Shown here: positions 27,001 to 42,000 of the stretch, piece by piece | How positions within the stretch are numbered: position 1 is the first letter of the stretch | Layout of the letters: each line of letters begins with the position of its first letter | Assembly (NCBI RefSeq): GCF_964340395.1 | Contig: NC_135552.1 | Span: 21,511,181-21,575,180, forward strand | Source of the DNA: Glandiceps talaboti | Taxonomy: Eukaryota; Hemichordata; Enteropneusta; Spengelidae | DNA length: 64,000 nucleotides | Direction of reading: 5' to 3' | Program-made: the position numbers and the translations under genes | Notes under the pieces: model-generated | What the model was told of the DNA's origin: nothing | What the model saw: the letters and a program-made list of their open reading frames with translations, nothing else | The model's database searches: none

Positions 27001-30000
27001 CAGGGTTTCTACAAACTTCTCAGTCATTGGCTTTAAGGTCTCAGCTATTAAAGTAACTTTAAAGCTGCTCTAGCCACAACTCGCACGAGTTTTGAAATAT
27101 TTTGTTGTATGACAGCTAGAACCCCATGACACATGAGTGTGATGCACTCGGGGTATTTGCATGAGTGTTTGCAGTGTTCTCTGCAGTCAACACTTCACAA
27201 GCATACTGAGTGAATGATCAGCACAAAGCACTGCAAACACAAGTGCAAATATGCCCTAGTACCCACACTGGCACTAATGTGGTATGAGAGTCTGTTAATA
27301 CACAGTCATGTTTTTCCAAAGCAACAAATTTCAATAAAAATAACACTGTGATCACATGCTTTCATGTACATGTAGAATGAACGATCATCCTCATTTGCAT
27401 ATCATTTGTATGCAGATATGCGATAACGTTTTCGATACTGCACTGCAGTGCAATACCACTAGTATGTGCATGCACAGAGGCAAGTACTCTCTGGTACATA
27501 ATATTATAAAAATAATGAATAATAATAGTGTAATATCGTACACTCTTCTCAGTATTGAATCATCTGTGGATAAACATTTTTGTGTTACAGTACACATAGT
27601 ATGGTAAAATACATCTAGTAATCAAATCAATTTTTTGGTCAGCATCCAAAAAATCAGTGCCCCAATGCAAATTCAATTTCAACATATTACCGTACCACTT
27701 TATATACATGTAGATAAAGTAGACCTCAAAATGTAGAATTTCTAATTATTAGTATTTCAACAATATTTTCAGTGTCTAGATATTGCTGATTGTCTGTCCA
27801 AAAGAGTACTACTCCAGTGACAGCTAGTGCAACTTTAAAGAGTATAAGAATATCACTACAGAAATCATGAATACAGCTACCTTGTTCATCTACCCTACAT
27901 GCTTTTTTTAGCAATATTAAAATCATTTCAAATAATCATCCCTTCCACTTTGTTTCATCACATCCCTTGCAATAACATAAACATGAAACGTCTTTTTAAA
28001 GTCACAATATGGCATTGTATTGATTCTCTCTCTGTATGGAAAAACCTTTAAAAAAAAGGCGGCACACTTGTATCATACAGTACTATGATAGAACCACATG
28101 CCGTAAGTGTGGCATACTGGACGCATTTCCATGACTGTTTGCAGTGTTTTCAGTGGCTGTAACTTTCATGAGCATAGCGATATATTCTACTTTCTTCCAA
28201 GTTTCAATTGTAATATAACATTTGTGGTAAAGACTACTATAATTACTAAAAAGAATTCTAGAAAGATGTTTAAGGCTATTGGAAGCGTTCATTTTACCTT
28301 TATATTTGTCATGATCCACATCTTTTAATGTTGTTATAGCTGATCCAAATCTTGCCTTACTTTCAATCCCAGTTAGTCTATCAGGTTGACCAAACATATT
28401 CTGTGTAGACAAGAACAAAAAATGAATATTTTTAATTGCAAAATGGAAATTAATGTAGTTGAAATCTCATGAGCTCATGAGTTGTGTTGACAGGATGGCC
28501 ACATATGAAATGGCAAGTTTGCAGCATTATCTTCCATGAAAATATTATCATTTTTAGATTCTGTAGACTCACACTCAGCTTGAATTCTCAATACAATGTA
28601 CCTAAAATATAATTTAACCATCTAGGCGTGTCATTTAAATGACGGTTATTTGATTTCTTGGTTGACATCAAGACTTCTGCTCCATGTGTTACACATTCGT
28701 TTAGTATAGTAATTATGCATGAGAAGAAATCGACCTTCTTGTTCTATTTTGACTTTCTAGCATTAGGTACTAGGAATTCAGACTAGTAATTTACAGCTAA
28801 AACAGGGAGTGTTTGCCAGAAGACTGTACATAACATATATATCTAATGATGAAAGCTGATCATTTGGAGAGTTCAGATTGTTGTTTTACTCACTAGATAA
28901 GAGCACATTTATTACTGAACATAGCAGGATTGTGATTGAATTGAGAGTTTTGTTTACATTCATTCAGTTTTTTAGACTCCCCGAATAACAATCATGCTGT
29001 GTTCAGTAGTAAAAGAGTTATTATCTATCAAGTAAAACGACAACCTAAACTTGCAAATTGTTTCACGTTGATCATAGATGTGTATGTTACATATAGTCTT
29101 TCTGGCAACCACTGCCTGTTTTAGCTGTAAGTAGACTTTCTAAGGAAACCATCAAAGATACATAATATGCACTATTATTCAACCATCCAAAAGTGATGAA
29201 TTTCATTGGCATTGCCTTGTAAATTATTCAACGCGTAAGCAATGCAGCAACCATGAAATTTATGCGTACAACAATACTATCCTTGAAAAAATACATTCAT
29301 CATGTAAGTAGAAACATACATGAAGTGATAATTCTAATAATACCTGGTAGTAAAACAAGAAATCAAACAGCTTACTAAAGTCTACTGAGAGAACAGTTGA
29401 AACTACAGATGCTGGACTATGTTCCCAGATCTATGGTTAACTCACTGAATACATAATATGCTGTTAATTCATGGTCGTGCTATAAAATTTTACGTGTACA
29501 TCAAAACCAGCCATATTTTCTTAATGTGTAATACATGTATATCAATCTATATATTGATATCTACATCACATTTTCCATGTTCGGCATATCAACACACTTC
29601 AGGCATTAATTTAAAATCAAATCAATGGTTATTTTTTCACAAGGACTAACATACACTAAAATAACTGCACATTCACTTTGGCACTGATGTATGTAATTAT
29701 AATGATTTCATCAATTTATTGAAATCGACAATGTCCTTCACAAACTGTTCATTTCAATAACAACATTGGTTATGTTAATTATAACATAATTAGAAAAGTG
29801 ACATCTCAATGCTAGCTGATTGATTAAAATTATCAATACATATTTGCATTTCTGAATGAACATTTGTATAGCTTTCAAAATGGAAACTTTTCATGTACGA
29901 AGTAAATAAATACTTGCATAAAACATAACATCAATAATAAAGTCGACTCCAGAGATATTATTTAAACCACAATTTATGTGTTCCAAGGATGACGTGTTCC

Positions 30001-33000
30001 CCCTTCCTGAGCAAAGAAGATTTTTTGGAAATTCCACCTTGAATGCACAATTTGGAACCACAATTTTCCTACCTTCAACAAGAACCAATTCTCTGTCATC
30101 ATCAGAGTCTGACTCAAGTCACAGCCCAGGATTTCTTTTTGTTTTGTACTTTCCCTAGTCACACATGTACCTGACTGACTGACTGACAGGCTGATTGACT
30201 GGTAACGTATTTTAGAAATCTACTTAGCTTTTACCTATTTTCCTTTCTCTATAAGACCAATGTTCCAAAGTCTTAGCAAAGACACAGCAATACCCTTGTG
30301 TTCATCTACTTTTGGGTTTCAATTTAATAATTTAAAACTTGTCAGAATTGAAATCGATAACACACATCTCCTAAAAAGGCAAGACAGCCTAGTTTTTATG
30401 ACAACCTAGGAAAATGTAGGTTTATAGGCACTTTAGAGTCAACTTTGAACTCGGAATCCTTGAAGACATACTGAGTTATAATCATTAATGTAAACCCATA
30501 CATCATTTCTAAATTAACACAGTAAGTGGTCATTTTTTATTATACTACCCATTTCTTAGATGTATAAAAGCAGGAAATTATTACAAGAAGGAAGGAAACA
30601 TCATGCAAATATGAGAAGAAGATGAAAGTATCCAAGGTTGTAAAAGTGAAGAAAACACACTAATCTAAGTCTTTCAGTGCTGTGTGAAAAAAGAGAGAGA
30701 AAAAAACCGACATGAAAGTGTATGGTTCATGGTAATCTCCATGTATGGTCAATGAGCACCACTCGATTGTAAAATGCATTTTCAATCCATGCTTACAAAT
30801 ACATCAATCTTTGAAGAAGTGGTAAAGTATGATGTACAGTGATGCAGAACAACAAATATTACATCAAGGAACTCCTATATTTACCACTTTACACAACACC
30901 GGAAACTACATTTCTATAGAATCCTAGCCATGCTCTCAGTTCAACTTGAATCAATACCAAGGAGTTATTCTAAGAAGCAATATGTAACTTTTCTGTGTCA
31001 TTAAATCTGCATTTCTAAACATCTGGCCAACAATGAACGACTCAATCTCCTTTCCTTTCTTTCCACTTTGATGAGATGAAAAACAAATAACTAGTGGCGT
31101 GGTCAACATTGCATGCATGTACACAGTGCAATGTCCTTCATTATTACGGCTGCCTATTCAAATACCATTTGTGAGTATTCTAATCGTAAGAGAAAATTGC
31201 AGCAATGGTAAATAGACCTTCACGTAAACTAAAGTCAAAGCTTTTTGTGTGTTTCTTTTCTTTTCTTGAGGGCACTTAGGAAGAGTCTTTCATTAGAGTC
31301 AGTGTATATTAATGTGAAGAAAATGTCATTATAGATTTTTTTTTCAATGAGGGAAGAAGTAACACAATATGGCAAGGTCATTTCTGTTAATGCAAGGAAA
31401 TGCTATATGGATATCTCAGATGAAGAAGGAACATCACAATGCTTGTCAGATTTTATGCTTAAGGTTACTAAATTGCAGCTTTTATCTACAGTAGGTTGCC
31501 ATGGCACCAAAGTCAATTTTGTAGCTTTATGATGGCATGATATTTTCTGCTGGTAATCTATCACTTTCTAAAGGTAAGGAAAAATAAATGTTGATATCTA
31601 AAAGAATGAATAAAACAGACCTCATTAAATTTATGATCCACCAGGCAACCTACTTATGATTTTTTCTACAATTTAAGATGTATTTGGCAAAATAAAAAAA
31701 AGTGTTTGTTTCTGATGACATGACTTCAGAAAATATGGGATAGGTAGGTCAGAATTTTTTTATAATCTTGTTTAAATTTTTACAAATTACTTCGACCCCA
31801 AGATAAGATACTCGTCGGTCACAAAACTTCCGAGAGAGTCTGATGAGGCATAAAAGAAGTAAATAAAGACAATTACAAATGTATACATTAAGTGGAAGAA
31901 CACGTTATGCAGACTATAGTCTAAAAAGATCTGGTTTCTCGTTGGAATAGGATTATTAAAAAAGTGGTCACAGATGAGGCAAAGGTATGAAATGAAGGTG
32001 TACAAAGAAATAGAAGTAAGTTGTTACCATTATATCTTTTTGCATGCAAAACAATATTTAGGGTTGGGGGCTTAAACTAGGGTCAGTAGGGTTATTAGAG
32101 AAACACATAATTTTTTTTATTTTGCCTTACCATAGAATCAAGTCAATTTGAAGACAGTGTGACATTTAGTTCTGGTAATTTAACATTTTTCCAACACATA
32201 CAAGATGACATTTTGATGTAAAGAAAAAAACACCACAAACCACATCAATTTTATGATTGTGCAAGCAGCCGAATTAAATTTATGTATATTGCAGTAACGT
32301 CAGTGCAGCAAATGTAATTTATAATTACTTTATGAGGTATGGAAAAAGATCTTTTTATATTGCGAAGATGAACCTGTCCAGCACAGAGCTTATCAAATTT
32401 TACAGGATAGAAGGCAACTTAATTACACACTATTCTTCATCCGAACCATCAAATATGTTACCATCGAACAAAAGTCAATTTCATCACTGAAGTGTACCAC
32501 TGGTAAGTAATTAGATTGTGGAGTACATGTATTACAAAACGGAAGACGAGTTAAACTGTTAGTGTATACCAACTTTCATCTTAGCCATCAAATGTATTAT
32601 ACATGTAATGTAATAAATGTCAATTTCATCATACATATTTCATCAGTTTTGAAAACGAAATTTAGATATTAAACAGATGAACTATCACAGAGCTTTTACA
32701 AAACAGAAGGCAACAAAAAAAGTATGCAATGTTTTCATCTTAACCACCAAATTTATGATCATGGAACAGAGTCAATTCCATTATCAAGGTGACATGTAAT
32801 GTTACTGGTAAGTAATCAGTACCATGGGGTACTTCAGACGTGTTGGAATTGAAATTTGGTTATTGAACCATCACAGTGCTTATAAACTTTTACAATACAG
32901 AAGGTGAGTTAAGCTAAATTGTGTACTAGTTTTCATACTACCCATCACATGTGCTATCATGTAACAAAAGCCAATTTCACCATCAAAACTGCATAAAGTA

Positions 33001-36000
33001 ATGTCGCTGGTTAGTACCATGGGACTATTTCAGAAGTGGAGAAATTAAATTTGGATATAAAACAGATGAACCATCACAGAGCTCATCAACTTCTACAATG
33101 CAGAATGCAAGTTAAACCAAATTCTACTCTAGGTTTCATCCTACCCATCGAATGTGATGTCATGGAAGAAAAGTCAATTTCATCAATGAAGGTCATACAT
33201 GACTGAAATGCCACTGATAATTTATCTTTGGGGGGAAACTTTTCACGACTGGAAAAAGCTTGATATATGTATATATTGTAATCTTCACCTCAATGTAGAG
33301 ATGAGTTTCCATAATACCTTTTGAGATCAATTCCATAAAAAAGACTTTATGTCAGTTGCAATTTATGGGGGTAGAAACAAAAGTAGGGCTATGGCCCATT
33401 TAATTTGCAAAGCCAAACGTTAGTAGCATACTGTGAACCTTTCATGGTAGACGACACTGTAGGATGTCATTTTGTCCAGGATCATCGTTGTCTTGTGCAT
33501 CACATGATGTACATTTGACATCTGGCCTGGACCAACCTCTTAATGTACATGACTGTATGTCATGGAGATCACCCATTAAAAATTGGTCAGAGGAGATATA
33601 GACCCTAATTTAAGGAGGAAATCGGGCATTACAAATTTGTCTGAGGAAATATCTGAAAATCTAGTCCATAAATTGGACAATTACATTTGTAGATGTAATG
33701 ATAATCTTTCTACTAGTAATTAATGTTAAGCATGACAGGAAACAGTGATTTTGATCTGGACATAGACCATCTGGCTTGTGATGATTGATAAATTTTTGAA
33801 TAAAAATTTACTCTACTGTAATGTGAACATCTATAACAATTCCGCCATCAGAGTGCTGGAGTCAAATTCTGTGAAAGCAAAATGTCAGCTATACATGCCC
33901 CTGAGGGAGTTGAGAAAGTTAAGGTCTATGTCAGCAGTACAGCTGCTGTACTGAACTCTGCTCTGTGGACAAGTTCTGAACACTCTTCCTTATTGCAATA
34001 CCTGTACATGGAATTATTGTAATTCACACATCCCACCCCCATCCCACCTTACACACACACACACACATACATGCATCATACTTTGAGGTTTGTTTCTTGT
34101 TCTTTTGAAATAATAAAAGAAATTGCTGGTTTGCCATCTTGTTTTCAAGGAAATCGATGACATGATATTTAGCGGCCATTTTGGAATCTAAAATGGGTTA
34201 CTTTTAATATCATTTTGATTTCTATCTCAAAGATTTGATGAACTCTTATTTTCCTTCCTTGAATGGGTTGAAGTTTTGTAGAACAAATAGTATTAACAGC
34301 AATAGTTTAAGACTTTCAATTCTGAGGCACATACTATGTCTTAACATCAGCTTAAACTCTTGGTACAGCAAATTTATTGGCAAACAAGCTGAAACACCTT
34401 TATATGTAGTGCCCAAGAGACATTTTGATGGCTCAGGATTTAAATTCCACACAACTTTCAATCCTGTTTTACTATCAATTTTCCAGTCAGAGAGGACATA
34501 AATTATGTACAAATGTTTCAAACCAGTGTAATCAGGCCAGAAGTACAACTTTTACTGAACAATCGTGATGAATGCAAATTAAGATTTCATTTCGTACCTA
34601 TCATTGGGTCTGCGTCATGTCAGCCAATATAAATCTAATTCTACAGTAACTGTTGTTTTGTGGAATAAGCAAGTTAAAATAATATGCTGAAGTTGGATAT
34701 CCAAATACTTTTAACATATTTTAATTTACTCAAATGATATTATTACAGATGCAAAAATTCCAAAAACATAATGTTTTATCCATGTTAACATTAATTATTC
34801 AAATAAACACATTAACATGCAAATTATGCAAATTATCATTGTATCTTTTATTCAGAATAGATCATTAGTATGATAATTGTATGCATAGCCAATATGTGGT
34901 GTTTGAACGGATACCGCGGATTGGACTTTAACCCTTCATTTATTGATTGAGATGTTTCTACTAAAAATCTCAGCATGAGTCTATCATAAAAATCTTGTAA
35001 ATTAAATATTTAAAAACACTAAAATTTAAAACTACTCACATTACTATCTTGATAGTAGATATATACTCTTCCAGCTTCCCACTTCTCAGTCGTGCCTGTC
35101 CTGTCTGTGAAGAATGGCGCCCCGACAATGATATCATCACGTCTGCAAAGGAATATAAGTCGACTTATGTAAGAACAAGACTTCAGCCATAATTCAATGA
35201 GATTCCTTATCTGCAAGTCTTTTGCTTCAGTGGTAAAAGAGGATTAGACAAATTAATGATATTAAAACTACCTGCAGTGCAGAGAATAGCTTTCTGTAAA
35301 GGACTGAAATAGGGACTGTGTTTTCTGAAGGATAGTCAAAGAACATGAAGGGAAAAGTAGTAGGGAATTGAATTTGCCTTCAGACTTTAGCATGTTTAGT
35401 ACTAGATCATGGACATAGATGCAGCACATAGCCTAGTTACCTATCTCTGTACATAATTAAGGCAAAACAAATAATTGTGTGTTTCAAATAACATGGCCTC
35501 AGAAAATAGGGTAGGTATCTTATCTTTTTAACTGCTTTTATTTTTGAAAAATATTTCTTCGGCTCAAAAAAATACCCCTTCTCTGATGGTTTGATGGAAT
35601 ATGTATAGATATCGCTGGGGAGAGAAAACAGATGAGCTTTAATAAAGGTCACAAAGACAAAAAAATATTATTTGTGAAAAATATATCTTTGCCTCAAAAT
35701 CAAACATGTCAGTCAGAATATCCCTTCTGTGATGGTTTGATGAAATATGTATTGCTGGGGAAAGAAAACATGTGTGTAAAGATCAAAAAGACAAAAAATT
35801 GTTTAGGGTCAGAGGCTTAAACTAAGGTCGGTCAGCTTGTCGGAAACACACAATTTTTTTATTTCGCCTAGTTTCACAATTTTTTTTTTTTTTTTGCTTT
35901 CTTGAAAATTTGAAATAAATATATCATTTCACAAGACATTAATTTGTATTCATCAATAAGACTAGACATGCCAAATAGCTTAGCCTAGTAACTTCCTCCC

Positions 36001-39000
36001 ATACATAAGTTTACAATTCTATTTTTTCTTAGAAAATTGAAATAAATGTGTGGTTTTTTTTTACACAGAACTTTTGTGTTCTTCAATATATGATATCCAG
36101 TTCTTTCCTTCACATGTACTGTATACACTATAAGTAGTAACTATTACAAGTCTTCATTACAAAAAAATTGAGTTGTAGTTTAATAATATCCTGTATATTT
36201 ACTTTCAGTACTAACTCATCACTTTCTACTATAATGTATTTGTTGTTTCCTTAATGCACAGTCATGAATACAAATCAGGTATTAAATCTGATAATTTCAA
36301 CTGTTGTTGATTATGTATAAACAAATTATAGATATTTATGATACAAAAAGATTGAACTTATTTTGGCTTTTCTGATAGACTACCTACATATATCTCATTT
36401 TTCACTGTTTTTAATTCTTTTCATTATATTTAAATACAGTAATGTACAAAAATGACTTTCAAAAATATGCAAATGTATATTCAAGTTAGCGACTTTATTG
36501 TTAGAATATGGTTTAACCCCCTATCATAAACATAATTTGTAGCTTGTACAACATGGAAAATATTAAACAGTAGACTGACTGATCAAAAGATGCATTATAA
36601 CTACTGTATGTATTCAAGCTAGGGGATTACAAGGGGTTTACTATTATTAGTTCATGGATAGGCCCCCTAACTTAAACCTGATTCATATCATCACCAACAG
36701 GGCAAGAATATAATGATAATGGAATGACTGTTCTGAAGATACATACGTTGCACTATATTCAAGCTAGGGGATTATTGTAGATCAGTACTAGACCCCCTAA
36801 TTCATAGCATCACCAACTGGGCAAGAATATATAACAGTGGAATGACCATACTGAAGATACATACTGTATTTGACCTGGGTTGTTAAAGTTAGTTAAGGGA
36901 GGGACCTGATTTGTATAATCAGCAAAACGGAACAATAAAAAAGAGTTGACTGGTTGTGCTACACTTGCGCCCTGTTCAAGCTAGAAAGCAAACAATGTAT
37001 GAATATATTAAGAATTTTTACTTTCGACTACAATTTATTGATCAGTAAACATAATAAACCCCATGAATTATACAAGTGCAGTTCTAATTTATATGCGTAG
37101 ACCTAAATATACCCAATACTATTTTTTTTGTAGATTGCTAGTTATCATCTTGAAATATATCATGCAAACCATATACATATTACTTCCAGAACGATGTAAT
37201 CGATACTTTAACATCATGAAATTGCTGATTCAGAATCAAATTTAGCTTTCCAATAACCATATATATTGCTAGCAATGAATAAAACATGTATCAATGTATA
37301 CGCTTACAAATCTGTAATTCATTCTTTTGAGGTTAGATAATTTTTGTCCTATTTATCATCGCAATCTGAAAAAGTAATCGAAGACAGATTAAATCTAAAT
37401 TTAGAAAACAAATTTAATCTAAGGAAGGTGAATGGAAGGAAAATTGAGGCTGCTTTTTCTTCCCCAAAACAAGTCAGGTGTTGAATTTGAAAAACTGATC
37501 ACAACACAATCCAATCTCCGGGAAATCATGCTCTGCTGGAGACGACAGACACAGTTCCAGGGTTTGCATCTCGCATTTCGGTGTACTGGTTTTTGCCTAG
37601 AGGAATGTTTCCTGATTTGCTAGTCAGCTGTTTTCAACATGTACGCTATCGTCAAATCTTTATGCACGCATAATAGAAATGGGCATGACCATGGAGGTGA
37701 CAACTTAAAAGATAAAATTGACAGTTGCTGATAAAATAAGACTTGTGATGGAATGAACGGATATCACACAAATCGATAGGAGTGAGGTTCCCCTGAGAGT
37801 TTGGGGTTTGTTTCCTTAAACCAATACTAGAAAACTCTGTGATGTATATCACAACAGGTGGTAATCTGGTGGCTCAGGCAAAATTGGATGATGCACTGCG
37901 AATTCCCATCTTTTCAATCTTTTATTTAGGGTAGTGTCTCTCTCTCCCCCGCTAGACACTAGCTAGCCAGGTGAATGATAAGGAAAGCAAGAATTTGTCC
38001 TAAGGGACTACAGTGAGCATTACAATTTAAATCATTGCTGAAAACTCTAAGGTGGGCAGCTTATCTGAAAATCTGCTAAGGATATATGTGGAATTCTCAT
38101 GAATGGATAATCAGGCAGATACTAACAGAATACTCTCAAGACCATCAGTTGTTACAAACAGAAGAATTGCAGTGAATCAACGACCTGACATCTGTGCTGA
38201 GTCAAGTTGCATAATGCACTTTGAAAATAGATGGATTAAACTCTTAAAGGCTTAGTTCGGATTTGGATTAAAATTTAATTCAGGTGTGAAAAACAGTTGT
38301 CTGGGAGAGCTCTATGAAAATCTGGTCCAGAACAAAGCAATGATCCTATGTAAATTCTTATGGCTCCACTGACAAGATAACACTATGTAAGAACCTGGGA
38401 CTGAAACACTGGCCTTTAAAAAATTCAAGCTGATATACACATACACTATCAAAACATACCATGTCAATTTGATCATAAAATGGATAATATTTTATGACTT
38501 TGTTGAAAGAAACTGTTTCCCAGCTTGCAGCAATTGTACATCATATGCATTGAATGATGAAAATAAACATTTGTTTTTGGCTTTATAGCTTCAACACTCA
38601 TCAATCATAAATGTTTGTATTCAAAGTACATGTATAGAATTACATATTACACTGCTCTCACCAATATGAAACATATTGTGTGCTATTTTTGATTGTGTGC
38701 TATGTGCGTAGTTATGTTTCTAACTTACCCATCTCCGTTAACATCTTCAGCGCACACAGAAAAGCCAAAATAGGCACCAAGCTGTTCACCTGGTAATTCA
38801 TGTTGTAACTGTAATTCTGAATTAAACACCTTCACCTGCAAGAATAACATGAAATTATGTCTGTCTATGGTACCATGTATTCATGTACTGTGTACATTAG
38901 GTTGTCGGGCTGCTAGTTGTTACAGATTTTAAGTGCAATTGGAACAAAACCACGAATAAGTGGTGCCATGAAATAAGAGCTGACAGTGTAGGTATACTGT

Positions 39001-42000
39001 GTAATTACATGATTGTACAAGGATGTTGAATTCCCAGTTCTTGAAGACTTTACTGCATTTATAACATTAAGCCACAAATAAGAACTGACAGTGCTATACT
39101 ACATACAACCTGGCTGCCGTTCGCCTACAAGCAATTGTAGATTTTACTGTATTAATAATAAACCACTAGAAGTAGTAGCATAAAATTAGAACTGACAGCA
39201 GTATACTGTGTAACTACAAGGTTGTCAGTATCCTATATACAGCAAACCACAAATAACAGTGGTTTAAAATTACAGCTGACAGTGGTCTACTATACTTAAT
39301 TTACATGGCTGTCAACTCTCCGATTACTAGGTGTTGCACATTTTACTGTGATTGGATGGTGAAACTATTGATTGCAGAAAGAATTGTCATCTCACAGGAA
39401 GTGATAAGATGACACACTTCCATCCAATGGCTACTTTATAATTTATATGAATAAACCTGTTAGTTGTGTGTGACCTAAATGATGCTGTCAGTTACAACCC
39501 TCAATACTATCTCCATATATAATGTCTATCAGGATTTTATCCAAAACAATACCAAAACAGTTTTAAAGGCACATTTTATGTTCTCAAAAGCAATGCTTGG
39601 GGATGGATATTCATTATAAAACAGAAGATTCAAGTCATTTTTCTGTTTCCAAACTGTTTATATTTAAAAATTAGAAGTGTTGAAAACATAGTGTCAACCA
39701 CTGGCAAAGTGTTATTGTGAACAAAACAGAACTATAATGTATCAAGTCTAATTCACACAAATTGTGATAAGGAACGATCACACAATGTCCCACAAGCTCA
39801 ATAACTTTGTTCCTTTAGGGGGAAGGGCCGGGTCTGGCATCAACATGATTGCTGAATTTCATTTTCACTCTTTTAACCAAGTTTTGAAAATTTTCACCAC
39901 TTCAATAATAAAAGGAGCTGGTTCTTTATTTACTAAGTACTGAGATGGTGATTAAAATTTACTGCTACAGTGATAGATGCAGAGCTGGGTGTCCGGTTTA
40001 ATAGTATTATACTGTGTTTACCATGTTTTTAAATTGTATCAATAATAGCAGTTTGACCTCTACAATTTTCACCATATGGTTATGTGTCAATGTCGCACTT
40101 GTGAACATTGTGCAATTGTCCCAAACAATGAAGAGAACCCCATGCCCTATACATCACTCCAATAATCATGTACAATGTCTATATACTACTATCAATCTTC
40201 TTACAATACATAACTACAGATTGAAGTACATGTAAATGTATTGTGTAATGCTTTTTCATATTCTAATACCCATACTACGCAACAGAATATGCAACATAAA
40301 ACAAAGAAAATTGTAAATCTCCAAGGCTTTTCTTCTCATCTAATTTTATCTGACTCCCCCTCCACCTCCTCCAAACCCATACAGAAATATATATACATTT
40401 TTACATTATCTAAATGATTTTCAGACATAAAATAAAATAATTGGCTGCAAGAAATCAGGTGAATGGACAAGCACTAGTCTTAGCCAGCTTTATACACAAG
40501 ATGTACAGGACACCATGACATATTTAAATCTGGAGATACAGTATTCTAGAGACTCAGTGTGTTATTCTTGGATGTACTTACCAGTCCTTTTAATTGATTA
40601 CTTCGAGGTGCCCCAGCTATGTAGTCTTCACTTTTATCATTAGTAAAGTCTCCCACTGCTACTGAATATCCTAGTCAGATAAAATTGAAAGACAATTCAA
40701 TTCCATGCTTAGTTTAATCAAGTATGGGTTTGAAGTGTGCAAAGTTGAAGTCAGAGTGTCTTTGATGTGGCAAGTAATACAAATATCTACAACATGATAT
40801 TATTACAGTATTCACTTAAACTCATATCAAGTAGACAGTCCAACTGTCACATACTAATTACATATTGTTACTATGAAGGCTACAGTAATCATATTGTTTC
40901 CTGGTTGGCATTAATACTGTCATAGCAAACATATATATCTCAATTAAGGCTATTTTTTTATTCTGTTTACATTGAAATATGGGAGGGGATGTACATTCCA
41001 CTGTGACTACAACCCCCACCCCCACCCCCTCCCACAAACCAAAAAAACACCCACACACACACACACACTCAAAGCAAAACACAACACAATACATAAAAAA
41101 GAAACATTAATGAAATACAAGAAAGTGCTGTCATTGATTCTATACCAACTAAATTGTATATATCAAGCATTATTGGGTTGTATAGAAAACATTTACATTT
41201 AATATATTGACACTTCAAAACTAGATTCAAAAAAGGTAAATTTATCACGATTATTAAATTTTCCAATAATTTCACAATAATCACAAATTTTCAAGCCAGT
41301 CATTGTACACTGAGCATGATGTGCACTAATGACTTTTTATCAACATTATAATTCTACACCATGCACATGTTAGTTCCTGATGTGAAGTTCAAGTCTAATG
41401 TCTCTCTCTAGGGAAGCTCAGACTTGCTTCCATTTCAAATTAAGCTAATGAGGGTTACTCATTAGAACAACTGTAGAAGTATGTGAGGCATGACAGAATA
41501 ACAGGATGTGTGAAAGAAAAACAAGAAGGTGTGTGTTAACTATGCTAGCTGATATGAGGTGCACTCATAAATTGCAATATAGTATTTTTGTGTAGTTTTG
41601 AAACCCTGGTAACAGCTGAGGCGGGAAATCTGACAAAGTTGCATAGATTTCAGGGCTACCGTATGTATCATAATCTTGGTGAGGAGTCTAATAATACCTA
41701 GGGAACTCAGGTAGATTTTATCAACTTTTGCCCTTCACAAAAACATTGATAATTGGGATGTTAGAATGTGAATAAACAAAGCAGTGAAAGGCAATTCTGC
41801 TGAGTGGAATGGAGATTTCTTTTTCCTTTTGGCTGTTTAGCTTCAGGTAAAGGTTACTATATTGCTATTAAAAGTAATATCGCCCCTGATTTTAATGACT
41901 TTTTCAAGGATTCTTCAAACAAATGCATTCTGCTGGTTGCCCGAAGTCATATTTTTTCGTGATTTCATTTCTAATCATCTACATACAAAACAACTCCTTT

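Larger units (their letters stand above)
22984..28297 (-). other. Intron between exons 9 and 10
   Basis: 5314 bp. It holds a GATG-rich simple tract (23060-23135), MITE family B copy 3 (26049-26233), the first copy of the roughly 450-bp dispersed repeat (27058-27525) and a fragment of it (28080-28180). About 24600-25250 is low in repeats and rich in AATTA words. Both strands are open near 25336-25710, but no known domain is visible there. Confidence 0.7.
28401..35039 (-). other. Intron between exons 8 and 9
   Basis: 6639 bp. It holds a dispersed repeat copy (28651-28780), the 340-bp inverted repeat (28791-29130), (CTGA)n (30171-30190), MITE family A copy 1 (31684-32129), a loose array (32345-33215) and (CA)n (34050-34068). 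The stretches 29150-30150 and 30200-31650 show nothing that I recognise. Confidence 0.7.
35143..38728 (-). other. Intron between exons 7 and 8
   Basis: 3586 bp. It holds MITE family A copy 2 (35460-35869), followed directly by a T run (35879-35895), and a two-unit repeat of about 150 bp (36604-36870) sharing TTCAAGCTAGGGGATTA and GGGCAAGAATAT. Nothing else was recognised from 36.9 to 38.7 kb. Confidence 0.7.

Noticed and set aside
28083-28418. 111-codon open frame on the minus strand as a separate small gene
   Set aside because: Its middle (28298-28400) is integrin exon 9 with good splice sites. The rest is intron that happens to be open.
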